A stretch of 64,000 nucleotides of DNA from positions 62,001 through 126,000 of the forward strand of contig CAVSLA010000001.1 of the NCBI GenBank assembly GCA_963728825.1. The letters run 5' to 3'. The translations under genes and the position numbers were made by a program. This DNA is from CAVREM01 sp963728825 (GTDB lineage Bacteria; Acidobacteriota; Vicinamibacteria; Vicinamibacterales; CAVVIG01). The notes beneath the pieces were generated by a model. That model was not told the DNA's origin, did no database searches, and saw only the letters and a list, made by a program, of their open reading frames with translations. This document shows, piece by piece, positions 53,196 to 61,592 of the stretch (position 1 is its first letter; each line of letters starts with the position of its first letter).

Positions 53196-53563
53196 CAGTG
53201 TCCCGCGTGTTCGTCAGGCGGCGCACCGGCTTCGTGACCGGGCACCGGTCCCGTGACGTGCGTCCCGAACGTGTTCATAATCGTGAAGAGCGGGACGAAG
53301 ATCAAGATGATGAAAAACGCCACCGTCAGCAGGAGCGACCCGTAGATCCACTTCTTCTCGTGGTTCAGGTGCATGAAGACCGCCGCGACCATCGAGGCCT
53401 TGATGCTGGCGATGATGAGCGCCAGCGTGATCGCGGCCGGCACCGACAACGACAGGAGATTCGCCGCGACGGTAATGCCGGTGAAGACCAGCAGCGCCGC
53501 GCCGATCATCATGTAGGTTCGAACGCTCTTCTTGACCGCTTCGACATCCGAGTGCATCTGCAT
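53195..53563 (-). CDS. coxD: Cytochrome c oxidase subunit IV (prokaryotic COX4 type)
   Basis: 122 aa with three helices. The family core ITLALIIASIKASMVAAVFM and HLNHEKKWIYGSLLLTVAFF is evident; the His/Pro-rich tail (GPVPGHEAGAPPDEHAGH) is variable. Structural subunit of the caa3/aa3-type oxidase. Overlaps the next small gene by 1 bp. Confidence 0.88.
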   Translation of the reverse strand: MQMHSDVEAVKKSVRTYMMIGAALLVFTGITVAANLLSLSVPAAITLALIIASIKASMVAAVFMHLNHEKKWIYGSLLLTVAFFIILIFVPLFTIMNTFGTHVTGPVPGHEAGAPPDEHAGH

Positions 53564-53569
53564 CTCCCG

Positions 53570-53669
53570 CGGCAGGCCTGAGAGGCCCTGGTCTAACCGT
53601 TCCCTCGGCGGGCCTAAGAGGCCCGCCCTACCTACGAGATACGGACGGCGCCCCTCTCAGGGGCGCCGT
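53570..53669. repeat. REP-like hairpins between coxD and coxC
   Basis: GGCCTGAGAGGCC (53573-53585), GGCGGGCCTAAGAGGCCCGCC (53607-53627) followed by CTACCTACGAGATACG, and GGCGCCCCTCTCAGGGGCGCC (53645-53667). The same core CCTNAGAGG as at 49946-50062. Confidence 0.65.
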
Positions 53670-54254
53670 CTACAGCAAGTACAACACAGGGAACAGGAAA
53701 ATCCACACCAGATCGACGAAGTGCCAGTACAGCCCGGTGTACTCGATCCGGTTGGCGAACTGTTCCGGATTTCTCTTCCACAGCCCCGCTCCCGGCCCGA
53801 TGAAGTAGGCCATCACCGCCATGCCGCCGACGATGTGCAGGCCGTGGAGACCGGTGAGCGTGAAGTAGATGGCCAGAAACGTGCTGTGCCACGGCCCCTC
53901 GCCGTGCGTCAGGTGTTCGGCGTACTCGAAATACTTGTTGACCAGGAAGATCCCCGCCAGGAGGAACGTCGCAATCAGATAGATCCGATGTTTGGCCCAG
54001 TCGTTCAGCTTCAGCGTCGCCCAGGCCATCACCATCGTCACCGACGAACTGATCAGGATGACGGTGTTGATTGCGCCCAGCGGCACGCTCAGCCCGCCCT
54101 GCGGCCAGACCGGCGCCGTGGTCCGAAGGATGATGTAGGTCGAGAAGAGCGCGCCGAACAGCATCACTTCGGACGCGAGGAACAGCCAGATCCCGAGCTT
54201 GCCGTTGTTCAACCCGGTATCGGGGCGCGTTTCGACGGTATAGGGAATATTCAT
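53670..54254 (-). CDS. coxC: Cytochrome c oxidase subunit III
   Basis: 194 aa from ATG 54254, which overlaps the coxA TAA. Five helices; LGIWLFLASEVMLFGALFST, LTGLHGLHIVGGMAVMAYFI and GLYWHFVDLVWIFLFPVLYL are the COX3 signatures. Part of the same operon as coxA. Confidence 0.93.
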   Translation of the reverse strand: MNIPYTVETRPDTGLNNGKLGIWLFLASEVMLFGALFSTYIILRTTAPVWPQGGLSVPLGAINTVILISSSVTMVMAWATLKLNDWAKHRIYLIATFLLAGIFLVNKYFEYAEHLTHGEGPWHSTFLAIYFTLTGLHGLHIVGGMAVMAYFIGPGAGLWKRNPEQFANRIEYTGLYWHFVDLVWIFLFPVLYLL

Positions 54255-56035
54255 TACGCGCGCTCCGGTTCGAACTGCGGCGTGAAGTCTTTCGCGGCGC
54301 CCGGCACGCTGTATTCGTAGGGCCCGCGATAGACAACCGGCTCGGTGACGAAGTTGCCGTGCCCGGGCGGCGAGGGCGTCGCCCACTCCAGCGTCGTCGC
54401 GTCCCACGGGTTGTCGCTCACCTGCTGTCCCTTCCAGATGCTCCAGAAGAAATTGAAGATGAACGGAATCTGGAACAACCCGAGCGTCCAGGCGGCCATG
54501 CCGATCCACACATGGAGTTCCAGCGGGAACCCCTGGACGTGAGCGTACTGCTGGCCGCCGTCATACAGCCGGCGGTTCATGCCCGCCAGTCCCTGGACGA
54601 ACATCGGCATGAAGATGATGTTGATGCAGACAAGGGATCCCCAGAAATGGATCTTGCCCAACAGGTCGTTCATCTTGCGACCGGTGGCCTTGGGGAACCA
54701 GTAGTAGATGCCGGCGAACAGCGCGAAGATTGTCCCCGGCGCCACCACGTAGTGGAAGTGGGCGATCACGTAGTAGGTGTCGTGCAGATGGATGTCGGGC
54801 GGCGCCAGGCCGAGCGGCAGACCGGTCAGCCCGCCGATGCCGAACATCGGCAGGAACGCCAGCGCGAAGAGCATCGGAACCGTGAAGCGAATCGACGCGC
54901 CCCACAGCGACAGCAGCAGCGCCGTCAGGATGACGACCGACGGGATCGAGATGATCATCGTCGTCACCTGGAAGAACGAGCTCATCACCGTCCCCATGCC
55001 GGTCATGAACATGTGGTGCGCCCACACGATGAACGACATGAAGCCGAGGAAGACGATCGAGTAGACCAGCGCCCGATAGCCCCAGAGCGGCTTGCGCGTG
55101 TTGTTGGCGATGATCTCCGACACGATGCCCATCGCCGGCAGAATCAGGACGTAGACTTCCGGATGCGCGAGGAACCAGAACAGATGCTGCCAGAGCAGCG
55201 GATTCCCGTTGCCGGCGACTTCGACGGGCTGCCCGGTGACCACGAGCCCGCTTGGGAGGAAGAAGCTGGTGCCGGCCAGGCGGTCCATCAGCTGAAGCAC
55301 GCCAGCCGCTTCGAGGGGTGGAAATGCCAGCAGCAGCAGGAACGCGGTCACGAGCTGTGCCCAGACGAAAAACGGCAGTCGCATCCAGCTCAGGCCTTTG
55401 GCGCGCAGCTGGACGATCGTCACGATGAAGTTGACCGAGCCGAGCAGCGACGAGGTGATCAGGCAGACCATGCCGAACAGCCACCAGGTCTGCCCGCCGA
55501 GCTCCAAGACCGACAACGGCGGATACGACGTCCAGCCCGAGCGGGCCGCGCCGTTGGGCATGAAGAAGCTCGCGAGCATGATCACGCCGCCAACGAAGTA
55601 CACCCAGTAGCTCATCATGTTGAGCTTGGGGAACGCCATGTCGGGTGCGCCGATTTGCAGCGGCATGACGAAGTTGCCGAATCCACCGACCGCGAGCGGC
55701 ACGACCCCGAGGAAGACCATGATCGTGCCGTGCATGGCCCCGAGCTGGTTGTAACCCTCGGGCAGCATCACGCCGCCCGTCGCCAGCGAGGCCGTAAGCA
55801 GGTTGCCGATGAGAGGGATAGGCCGGCCCGGATACGCGAGCTGCCAGCGCATCAGCATCATCAGTCCGAAGCCGAACAGCAGGAAGAGGAGGGCCGTAAT
55901 GGCGTACTGAATGCCGATGACCTTGTGATCGACCGAGAAGATGTATTTACGCCAGAACCCGAGCTCTTCATGCGCATGGTCGTGCGCATGCCCGTGCGCA
56001 TGGCCATGTGATTCGACCGTCGACACCTTGTCCAA
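54254..56035 (-). CDS. coxA: Cytochrome c oxidase subunit I
   Basis: 593 aa haem-copper oxidase, 12 or more helices. Haem and CuB ligands are readable: HGTIMVFLGVVPLAVGGFGN (low-spin haem His), FWFLAHPEVYVLILPAMGIV (CuB His and cross-linked Tyr), WAHHMFMTGMG (CuB His pair), HDTYYVIAHFHYVVAPGTIF (haem a3 His). A His-rich N-terminus (SHGHAHGHAHDHAHEE) could bind metal. It is the first gene of the oxidase operon, with a promoter at 56091-56119. Confidence 0.95.
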   Translation of the reverse strand: MDKVSTVESHGHAHGHAHDHAHEELGFWRKYIFSVDHKVIGIQYAITALLFLLFGFGLMMLMRWQLAYPGRPIPLIGNLLTASLATGGVMLPEGYNQLGAMHGTIMVFLGVVPLAVGGFGNFVMPLQIGAPDMAFPKLNMMSYWVYFVGGVIMLASFFMPNGAARSGWTSYPPLSVLELGGQTWWLFGMVCLITSSLLGSVNFIVTIVQLRAKGLSWMRLPFFVWAQLVTAFLLLLAFPPLEAAGVLQLMDRLAGTSFFLPSGLVVTGQPVEVAGNGNPLLWQHLFWFLAHPEVYVLILPAMGIVSEIIANNTRKPLWGYRALVYSIVFLGFMSFIVWAHHMFMTGMGTVMSSFFQVTTMIISIPSVVILTALLLSLWGASIRFTVPMLFALAFLPMFGIGGLTGLPLGLAPPDIHLHDTYYVIAHFHYVVAPGTIFALFAGIYYWFPKATGRKMNDLLGKIHFWGSLVCINIIFMPMFVQGLAGMNRRLYDGGQQYAHVQGFPLELHVWIGMAAWTLGLFQIPFIFNFFWSIWKGQQVSDNPWDATTLEWATPSPPGHGNFVTEPVVYRGPYEYSVPGAAKDFTPQFEPERA

Positions 56036-56090
56036 CGCCGACTCCCTTCCGTCCGTGAAAAATCCCCGACTTTCGCGTTTTGCAGGGGCG

Positions 56091-56119
56091 ATTGTATGCA
56101 GAAGTCACAAGCGGCGCAA
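56091..56119 (-). promoter_or_regulatory. Putative sigma-70 promoter of the oxidase operon
   Basis: Minus strand TTGCGC (-35, 56114-56119), 17-bp spacer, TACAAT (-10, 56091-56096), about 55 bp upstream of the coxA ATG, in the divergent gap with the TPR gene. Confidence 0.5.
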
Positions 56120-56146
56120 GCCTCTGGCCGGACGTAAGATGGAGGT

Positions 56147-57331
56147 ATGAGTCGAGTGTTCGGGCGGCTTGCCGCGGCGATGCTGATCGCTGGCGGCAGC
56201 GCACGCCCGGCTGATGCCAATCCGCAGTCGGAAGTGCTTCGGGCACGAGCGTCAAATGAGCTGTACAACCTGGATCGGGAACGGGCACTCGCGACCTATC
56301 GCGAGGCGGTGGCCGCCGACCCGGACGACGCGTCGGCGCATCGCGGCCTGGCCAGCGCATTGTGGATTGCCGAGTCGTTCCGCCGCGGCACGATGACCGT
56401 CGACAGCTACCTTGGTGGCGTGTCGCGGTCGAACGTCAAAACGGCGCCGCCGGCCCCTGCCCTGCTCACCGATTTCGAGACCATCACCGGGCGGGCGATT
56501 GAGCTCGCACGAAAGAGAGTGGCGGCCAATCCCCGCGAGGCAGACGCCCATTACCAGCTCGGCGCGGCGATCGGGCTGCGCGCATCGTTCGCGGCAACGA
56601 TTCAGGGCAGCGTTCGCGCCGCATTCGGCTCGGCACGCGAGGCCTACAACGCGCATGAGCGCGTGCTCGAGCTCGACGCCCGCCGGCATGACGCCGGCCT
56701 GATCGTTGGTACGTATCGATACCTGGTCGCCAGCATGACCTTGCCGGTGCGCTGGGTCGCTTACATGGCGGGATTTGGCGGCGGGCGCGAGCGCGGCCTG
56801 ACGCTGGTCCAGGGCGCCGCCGAGTATCCGGGCGAGAACCGTACCGATGCCAGGGTGGGGCTGGTCCTGCTCTACAACCGCGAACGCCGCTACGACGAGG
56901 CGCTTCGCGAGCTCGAGCGGCTGCGCGCGGAGTATCCGCGCAACCGTCTCTTCTGGCTGGAGACCGGCGCCACCTACCTGCGCGCCCGGCGGCATGCGGA
57001 CGCCGACCGGTTTCTGACCGAGGGCATCGACCGACTCGCCGGCGACGAGCGACCGCGCATGTTCGGCGAAGAGGCGCTCTGGTATCAGAAGCGCGGCACC
57101 GCGCGCGTGGCGCTCGGGCGGCCCTCCGAGGCAGCGGCCGACCTGCAGAAGGCCATTGCCTCCGAAGGGCGCCGCTGGGTTCACGGCCGGGCGCGGCTCG
57201 AGCTGGGACGTCTGGCGCTCAAGGCGAACGCCCGGACGACAGCGCAATCAGAACTGAAGACCGCGGCGTCGCTCTGTGAGAGCGACAGCGACCAGCCGTG
57301 CGCCAACGAAGCGCGCCGGCTGCTTCGATGA
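56147..57331 (+). CDS. Exported TPR-like protein
   Basis: 394 aa, signal peptide (FGRLAAAMLIAGGSARPADA). Repeated helical hairpins with TPR spacing follow: ALATYREAVAADPDDASAHR, AHYQLGAAIGLRASFAATIQ, RRYDEALRELERLRAEYPRN, AAADLQKAIASEGRRWVHGR. Likely a periplasmic scaffold. GGAGGT lies 3 nt before the ATG. Its stop overlaps the methyltransferase ATG. Confidence 0.75.
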   Translation: MSRVFGRLAAAMLIAGGSARPADANPQSEVLRARASNELYNLDRERALATYREAVAADPDDASAHRGLASALWIAESFRRGTMTVDSYLGGVSRSNVKTAPPAPALLTDFETITGRAIELARKRVAANPREADAHYQLGAAIGLRASFAATIQGSVRAAFGSAREAYNAHERVLELDARRHDAGLIVGTYRYLVASMTLPVRWVAYMAGFGGGRERGLTLVQGAAEYPGENRTDARVGLVLLYNRERRYDEALRELERLRAEYPRNRLFWLETGATYLRARRHADADRFLTEGIDRLAGDERPRMFGEEALWYQKRGTARVALGRPSEAAADLQKAIASEGRRWVHGRARLELGRLALKANARTTAQSELKTAASLCESDSDQPCANEARRLLR

Positions 57332-58125
57332 CGATCACGCGTGATTCTCCGGACCGTCAGGCGATCGAGCTCTCGCAGAAAGAACAGATCGAGACCGACT
57401 ACTGGCGTCAGTCGACTGCCAGCGTCACCGACCTTCACTCGCTCGAATCGCTCACCAACACGATCAACAAGTTCACCGACGCCGGCGTCTTCCTCACCAG
57501 CCTGCTGCCGTTCCGGGACGTCTTTGCGCAGGCGAGCTCGATTCTCGAGATTGGCGCCGGCCAGGGCTGGGCCTCGTGCATCGTCAAGCGGCTGTTTCCT
57601 CAGGCGGCGGTCGCGACCACCGACCTGAGTCCCTGGGCGCTCAGGTCGTTGCCTGCCTGGGAACGCCTGTTCCAGGTGGAGATCGATCGGGTCTTCGCCA
57701 GCCGGAGCTACGCCGTGCCGTTGGCGGACGGCACCGTGCCCTGCGTGTTCTGCTTCTCGTCCGCGCACCACTTCCGGGCGCATCGCAGGACGCTGCAGGA
57801 GGTTCATCGTCTGCTCGCGCCGGGCGGGCACGCCTTTTATTTTTTCGAACCCTCCTGTCCGCGCGTCTGGCACCCGGCGGCTGTGTGGCGCGTCAATCGA
57901 AAGCGGCCGGAAGTGCCGGAAGACGTGCTCGTTCGTGGCGCCATCCGTCGGCTTTCGTCGGCGTCGGGCCTGACGTGCGAGATCGTGTTCGAACCGCAAC
58001 TCTTCAAGCGTGCGCCGATCGAAACCATCTACTACGGGCTGCTGCAATCCGTCCCGCCGCTGCAACGCCTGCTGCCGTGTACGGCGACTTATCACTTCGT
58101 CAAACCAGGAGGGCTTGCGCGTTGA
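57328..58125 (+). CDS. SAM-dependent methyltransferase (class I)
   Basis: 265 aa from ATG 57328 (ATGA overlap with the TPR gene). SAM motif ILEIGAGQGWASCIVKRLFP, then VPLADGTVPCVFCFSSAHHF and EVHRLLAPGGHAFYFFEPSC. Resembles methyltransferases of surface-glycan or lipid modification, but the substrate cannot be read. Its stop overlaps the TTG of the next gene. Confidence 0.75.
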   Translation: MTITRDSPDRQAIELSQKEQIETDYWRQSTASVTDLHSLESLTNTINKFTDAGVFLTSLLPFRDVFAQASSILEIGAGQGWASCIVKRLFPQAAVATTDLSPWALRSLPAWERLFQVEIDRVFASRSYAVPLADGTVPCVFCFSSAHHFRAHRRTLQEVHRLLAPGGHAFYFFEPSCPRVWHPAAVWRVNRKRPEVPEDVLVRGAIRRLSSASGLTCEIVFEPQLFKRAPIETIYYGLLQSVPPLQRLLPCTATYHFVKPGGLAR

Positions 58126-58628
58126 CACCAGCGACCCGCCGAACGTGGTGGCAGGTGATCGTCGCAGCGATCGCCATCGCGACGATCGCCTGCCTGGCGC
58201 TCGTCGCGGGCGCCGTCGTCTTCTTCTACCGCCACGTTCGATCGGAGCCTGTCTCAGCGGAAACCGCCGAGTCACGGATTGCCGCCGCGCGAGAACACTT
58301 TGCCGGACAACAGCCGCTGCTCCGCATCGACGCCGACGGAGAGGCCGTCGTCACCGGTCGGCCGGATGCCGGTGGATCTCACCGGCTCAGCACGCTTCGC
58401 GTGCTCATCTACGATCACACTGACGGCGAGCTCGGTGACGTCAGCATCCCGTTCTGGCTGCTCCGCCTGGCGCCGGAGGGCCGGATTTCGCTGGACTCCG
58501 CCAGCGGCATCGACTTCGACGCGGAGCGTCTCAATCTGAATGTGTCGGCGCTCGAAGCGCTCGGCCCCGGCCTGCTGCTCGATCACGCCGACGCCAACGG
58601 CACCAAGCTCCTCGTCTGGACCGAGTGA
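58122..58628 (+). CDS. Hypothetical single-pass membrane protein
   Basis: 168 aa from TTG 58122 (TTGA overlap with the methyltransferase stop). One helix (VIVAAIAIATIACLALVAGA) then a soluble beta-rich part (VLIYDHTDGELGDVSIPFWL, ISLDSASGIDFDAERLNLNV). No family recognised. Last gene of the TPR-methyltransferase operon. Confidence 0.6.
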   Translation: MTPATRRTWWQVIVAAIAIATIACLALVAGAVVFFYRHVRSEPVSAETAESRIAAAREHFAGQQPLLRIDADGEAVVTGRPDAGGSHRLSTLRVLIYDHTDGELGDVSIPFWLLRLAPEGRISLDSASGIDFDAERLNLNVSALEALGPGLLLDHADANGTKLLVWTE

Positions 58629-58755
58629 TGCCCGTCGCTGTCCCCGCCAAGTGTCACGGCCGGTGACATCGCCGGACTTTTCCCCAAAAACCGCACGAGC
58701 CGACTGGTACGGCACTTGAACGATTGAACGCCGCCAGACTGCCACTGAGGGAACC

Positions 58756-59328
58756 ATGTCGAGCGGAAACCGCTGGCTGCGGGCCGGGCTCGTGGGGGTC
58801 GTTCTCTTTTCAGCATCTGCATGCGCCTCGGTTGGACCCTACTACCCGGGCCGAACAACGCGGCAGATCGATCAGCGCGCCTACGACAATGGCTTCGTCG
58901 ACGGCCGCGCACACGGAATCGACGATGCGCGAGCGCGGCGGTCGTTTGACTACGACCGTCACCGTGCATTCCGCAATGCCGATGCTGGTTATCGCGGCTA
59001 CGGCGATCGCAACGCGTATCGCTCGCTCTTCCGGGAAGGGTTTGCCGCCGGCTATACCGAGGGTTACAGACGCGTCGGGTCTCCGAGCCGTGGACCGTCG
59101 TACGGATCCGGTCCGCGTTATGGCTCGCCGGCTGCGCAGACCGGTTATCGCGACGGATTCGAACAAGGTCGCCGGGACCGGGGGGATGGCGACCGATTCG
59201 ATCCCGTGCGCGCGTCCCGTTATCGCTCCGGGGACAACGATTACGATCGGCGCTACGGTTCACGCGACGACTACAAGCGTGAGTACCGGGCCGCCTTCAT
59301 TCAGGGATACGAAGCCGGGTACCGGTGA
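58756..59328 (+). CDS. Lipoprotein with Tyr/Gly/Arg-rich YxxGFxxGY repeats
   Basis: 190 aa; lipobox LFSASAC. The mature part is rich in Y, G, R and D and repeats a pattern Y-x3-F-x2-G-x3-G: YDNGFVDGRAHGIDDAR, YRSLFREGFAAGYTEGYRR, TGYRDGFEQGRRDR, YRAAFIQGYEAGYR. The helix periodicity suggests glycine-zipper-like packing. I recall similar acidobacterial proteins; function unknown. Confidence 0.65.
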   Translation: MSSGNRWLRAGLVGVVLFSASACASVGPYYPGRTTRQIDQRAYDNGFVDGRAHGIDDARARRSFDYDRHRAFRNADAGYRGYGDRNAYRSLFREGFAAGYTEGYRRVGSPSRGPSYGSGPRYGSPAAQTGYRDGFEQGRRDRGDGDRFDPVRASRYRSGDNDYDRRYGSRDDYKREYRAAFIQGYEAGYR

Positions 59329-59408
59329 CGAGCGGTCCGCCAACTGATACTCGGTAACGGCAGCTGAGCTGGGCGACCAGCTAACGACAAACTCGACGGC
59401 GACCGATA

Positions 59409-59448
59409 CGAGGAGTTGAGGAAGGCGGGTCTACAGACCCGCCCGACA
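59409..59448. repeat. REP-like hairpin
   Basis: GGCGGGTCT-ACA-GACCCGCC (59424-59443) after a GAGGAGTTGAGGAAG tract, in the gap before the response regulator gene. Similar architecture to the hairpins at ~50 and 53.6 kb. Confidence 0.6.
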
Positions 59449-59458
59449 TACCACTCCA

Positions 59459-59899
59459 ATGCCAACCCTGCCGCGCGTCATCGTCGTCGACGACGAACCG
59501 TCGATCTGCTCTCTGGTTCGCGACATTCTCGAACACGCCGGCTATAGCGTCGTCACCGTTACGACATCACACGCCGCGCTCGATGTGGTCAAGGGCGCCA
59601 CGCGATTTGCACTTGCCATCATCGATGTCGTCATGCCGGCGATGTCGGGCGACGAGCTGGCGACGGCCATGCGCGCCGTGGATCCCGACCTCAAGGTGCT
59701 CTTCCTCACGGGATATCCCGGTGCTCTGTTCCAGGCACGGCCAAGATTGTGGGATGGCGAGGCCTTCCTCGAAAAACCGTGCTCCGACAAGGCGCTGCTC
59801 GAAGCGGTGTCCCTTCTCCTCACGGCGCGGATAGCCGCCGCATCGGAATCGACGGGCACGCATGTCGGCAGTTCGGGCGATCCCGAACCGCTGTTCTAG
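59459..59899 (+). CDS. Single-domain response regulator
   Basis: 146 aa receiver: VVDDEPSICSLV (Asp 11-12), phospho-acceptor in ALAIIDVVMPAMSGDELA (Asp ~56), FLTGYPG and Lys in FLEKPCSDKALLEA (~107). No output domain and no kinase nearby. It converges with a small basic-protein gene, overlapping by 4 bp. Confidence 0.85.
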   Translation: MPTLPRVIVVDDEPSICSLVRDILEHAGYSVVTVTTSHAALDVVKGATRFALAIIDVVMPAMSGDELATAMRAVDPDLKVLFLTGYPGALFQARPRLWDGEAFLEKPCSDKALLEAVSLLLTARIAAASESTGTHVGSSGDPEPLF

Positions 59900-60102
59900 T
59901 CGTTCTTGCCGCTCTGGCGGGCCCGCTTGCTGGCAGGCTTGCGAAGGGTCGCCTTCGCCTGGGGCGAGGCCTTGGGGGTGTCGACCGCATCGGCTGGCGG
60001 GGTGGCGTCCGACACGTCTGCGGAGGCCTTCGGCCGGGCCTCTTCCAGAAGTTTCTCGAGGCGGGCGAGCCGTTCTTCGTTGTCGTCGCGGTCGATTGGC
60101 AT
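59896..60102 (-). CDS. Small hypothetical protein with helical N-terminus and basic tail
   Basis: About 68 aa from ATG 60102 (MPIDRDDNEERLARLEKLLE); an upstream ATG at 60132 is possible. A short coiled coil is followed by an Ala/Pro/Lys-rich tail ending KPASKRARQSGKND. No family recognised. Confidence 0.4.
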   Translation of the reverse strand: MPIDRDDNEERLARLEKLLEEARPKASADVSDATPPADAVDTPKASPQAKATLRKPASKRARQSGKND

Positions 60103-60336
60103 TGCCGAAACCGGTTCTCTCGTCCCCGACACTATGCACTCATGTCAGCTGATCTTCAACAGCCCGTTGGTTCCCCTTCGCCCCGGGCCGGAAATTTGCT
60201 CTGACCCAGACACAGCCTGCTCAGTGCGCACGGGTATAGACTAGACGCACCTGCTATTTACGACGCTGATCGACTCGCCCGCTCGCGGCATCAATGCTAA
60301 GCTCCAGCCGGAGAAGCGACTAGAGCGGAGGTCACA

Positions 60337-60759
60337 GTGAGATTCGCGGTAATAGCCGTCGCGACGCTGACGCTTGCGGGTTGCTCCCGGGAACCGACCC
60401 AACGGCTGCCGACCGCACCGACACCACCAGTGCAGCCCGCTCCTCCACCCAGCCCTGCACCATCACCCCCTTCAGGCCGGACGTTTGTCTGGGTTGTGGT
60501 TATTGGGAAATTCGGCGGGTGCGTTCCGAGCGCGACCGTCGAAATCGTCAGGGGGCAGGGGCTTGGCCGGAAGGTGATGCAAGCGGACAATTGCTCGTAC
60601 TGGGACCCTGACTACAACGCCACATTCAACGACCTGGTGCCGGGTGAGGAGTTGACGTTGCGCGCCTCGGCCTCGGGGTACACAGCGAGCGAGACAACCG
60701 TGGTGCCAACAGGTGGGCCTCAGAGGGCAGTAGCCTTTGAGCTCTCCGAAATTCCATAG
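60337..60759 (+). CDS. Hypothetical lipoprotein with Pro-rich linker
   Basis: 140 aa from GTG 60337. Signal peptide with lipobox TLAGCS, a Pro-rich linker (TPPVQPAPPPSPAPSPPSG) and a ~90-aa domain resembling a carboxypeptidase-regulatory/TonB-plug type beta sandwich (PSATVEIVRGQGLG, DLVPGEELTLRASASGYT). No further family assignment. Confidence 0.6.
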   Translation: MRFAVIAVATLTLAGCSREPTQRLPTAPTPPVQPAPPPSPAPSPPSGRTFVWVVVIGKFGGCVPSATVEIVRGQGLGRKVMQADNCSYWDPDYNATFNDLVPGEELTLRASASGYTASETTVVPTGGPQRAVAFELSEIP

Positions 60760-60797
60760 AACTCGGCTTCAGTCTAGACTCCGGCCATGCGGATCCG

Positions 60798-61400
60798 CTA
60801 CTCGATGTCGTTCTCGAGCAAGTCGTCGAGCGTCTGCTGGAACTCCGGCAGCACGCGTGACTCAATCGGATCACCGGTCCGGAAAACACGCCGCCCGCTC
60901 ACGCCGCGATCGGCGAATTCGACAACGGTGATCTCACGGCGATCCTGATGGACCAGCCAGCATTCTCGCACGCTGTACTCGGCAAACCAGCGAACCCGCT
61001 CGTCGGTCTGGCCAATCCGTGGATTCGGCGACAGAACCTCGATCACGAGATCTGGCGCGCCTCGAACCCGATCCCGGACAATCCACGCACGCTCATTCGA
61101 GATGAACATCAGATCCGGCTGCACGATGAGCGCCTGGCGCTCGTCGAGGACGACATCGAGCGGCGCGATCCAGAGACGGCCCGACCGCCGCTCGCGCACG
61201 TGCCGATCGAGCGCCAGGAACAGCGAAGCCACCGCCGACTGATGCCGCGGCGTCGGCGATTCGGCCACTCGAAGCGCGCCGAAGACGAGCTCCATCGGCT
61301 TCACCGTTTCCGGCGTGCTGAAATAGTCGTCCACCGTCATCAGCTTCGGCGCAGCCACGGCACCAACCCTCCTCGTCATCTTCGACGACGACGATGCCAT
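60798..61400 (-). CDS. Uma2-family (restriction-endonuclease-like) protein
   Basis: About 200 aa from ATG 61400. Uma2/DUF820 pattern: LMTVDDYFSTPE, PMELVFGALRVAESPTPRHQ, LDVVLDERQALIVQPDLMFI, GAPDLVIEVLSPNPRIGQTD. The PD-(D/E)xK-like site is suggested by QPDLMF and DLVIEVLS. Uma2 proteins are widespread, often multicopy, and of unknown role. ATG 61379 is an alternative start. Confidence 0.8.
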   Translation of the reverse strand: MASSSSKMTRRVGAVAAPKLMTVDDYFSTPETVKPMELVFGALRVAESPTPRHQSAVASLFLALDRHVRERRSGRLWIAPLDVVLDERQALIVQPDLMFISNERAWIVRDRVRGAPDLVIEVLSPNPRIGQTDERVRWFAEYSVRECWLVHQDRREITVVEFADRGVSGRRVFRTGDPIESRVLPEFQQTLDDLLENDIE

Positions 61401-61453
61401 CGTCGTCGCCAGATTGCAAGCCTGTCCGGGCGGTTCGCGAGACGCCTGAGGCA

Positions 61454-61592
61454 TCACTTCAGCGGCCTTCGCGGAGTTGTCCCGACAGCGATTTTTAGAA
61501 AGGCGACCAGTGCGCGCTTTTCGTCCACGGTGAGCTTGAGTGGGCGAATCTCGGCATCGATCGTGGGATTGGGCCGTAGATGTCCCCACGCA
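61454..61592 (-). pseudogene. Possible gene relic resembling a di-haem cytochrome C-terminus
   Basis: Minus-strand translation without start codon reads NPTIDAEIRPLKLTVDEKRA then LVAFLKIAVGTTPRRPL-stop. This resembles the closing LTxxEKxxLVAFLxxL segment of c-type cytochromes/peroxidases such as the di-haem protein at 3022-4224. It overlaps the end of the kinase gene region and has no haem motif, so it is at best a remnant. Confidence 0.25.

Noticed and set aside
54359..56011. 550-codon plus-strand open frame over coxA
   Set aside because: Low-complexity His/Arg/Glu translation with no domain; coxA on the other strand is certain.
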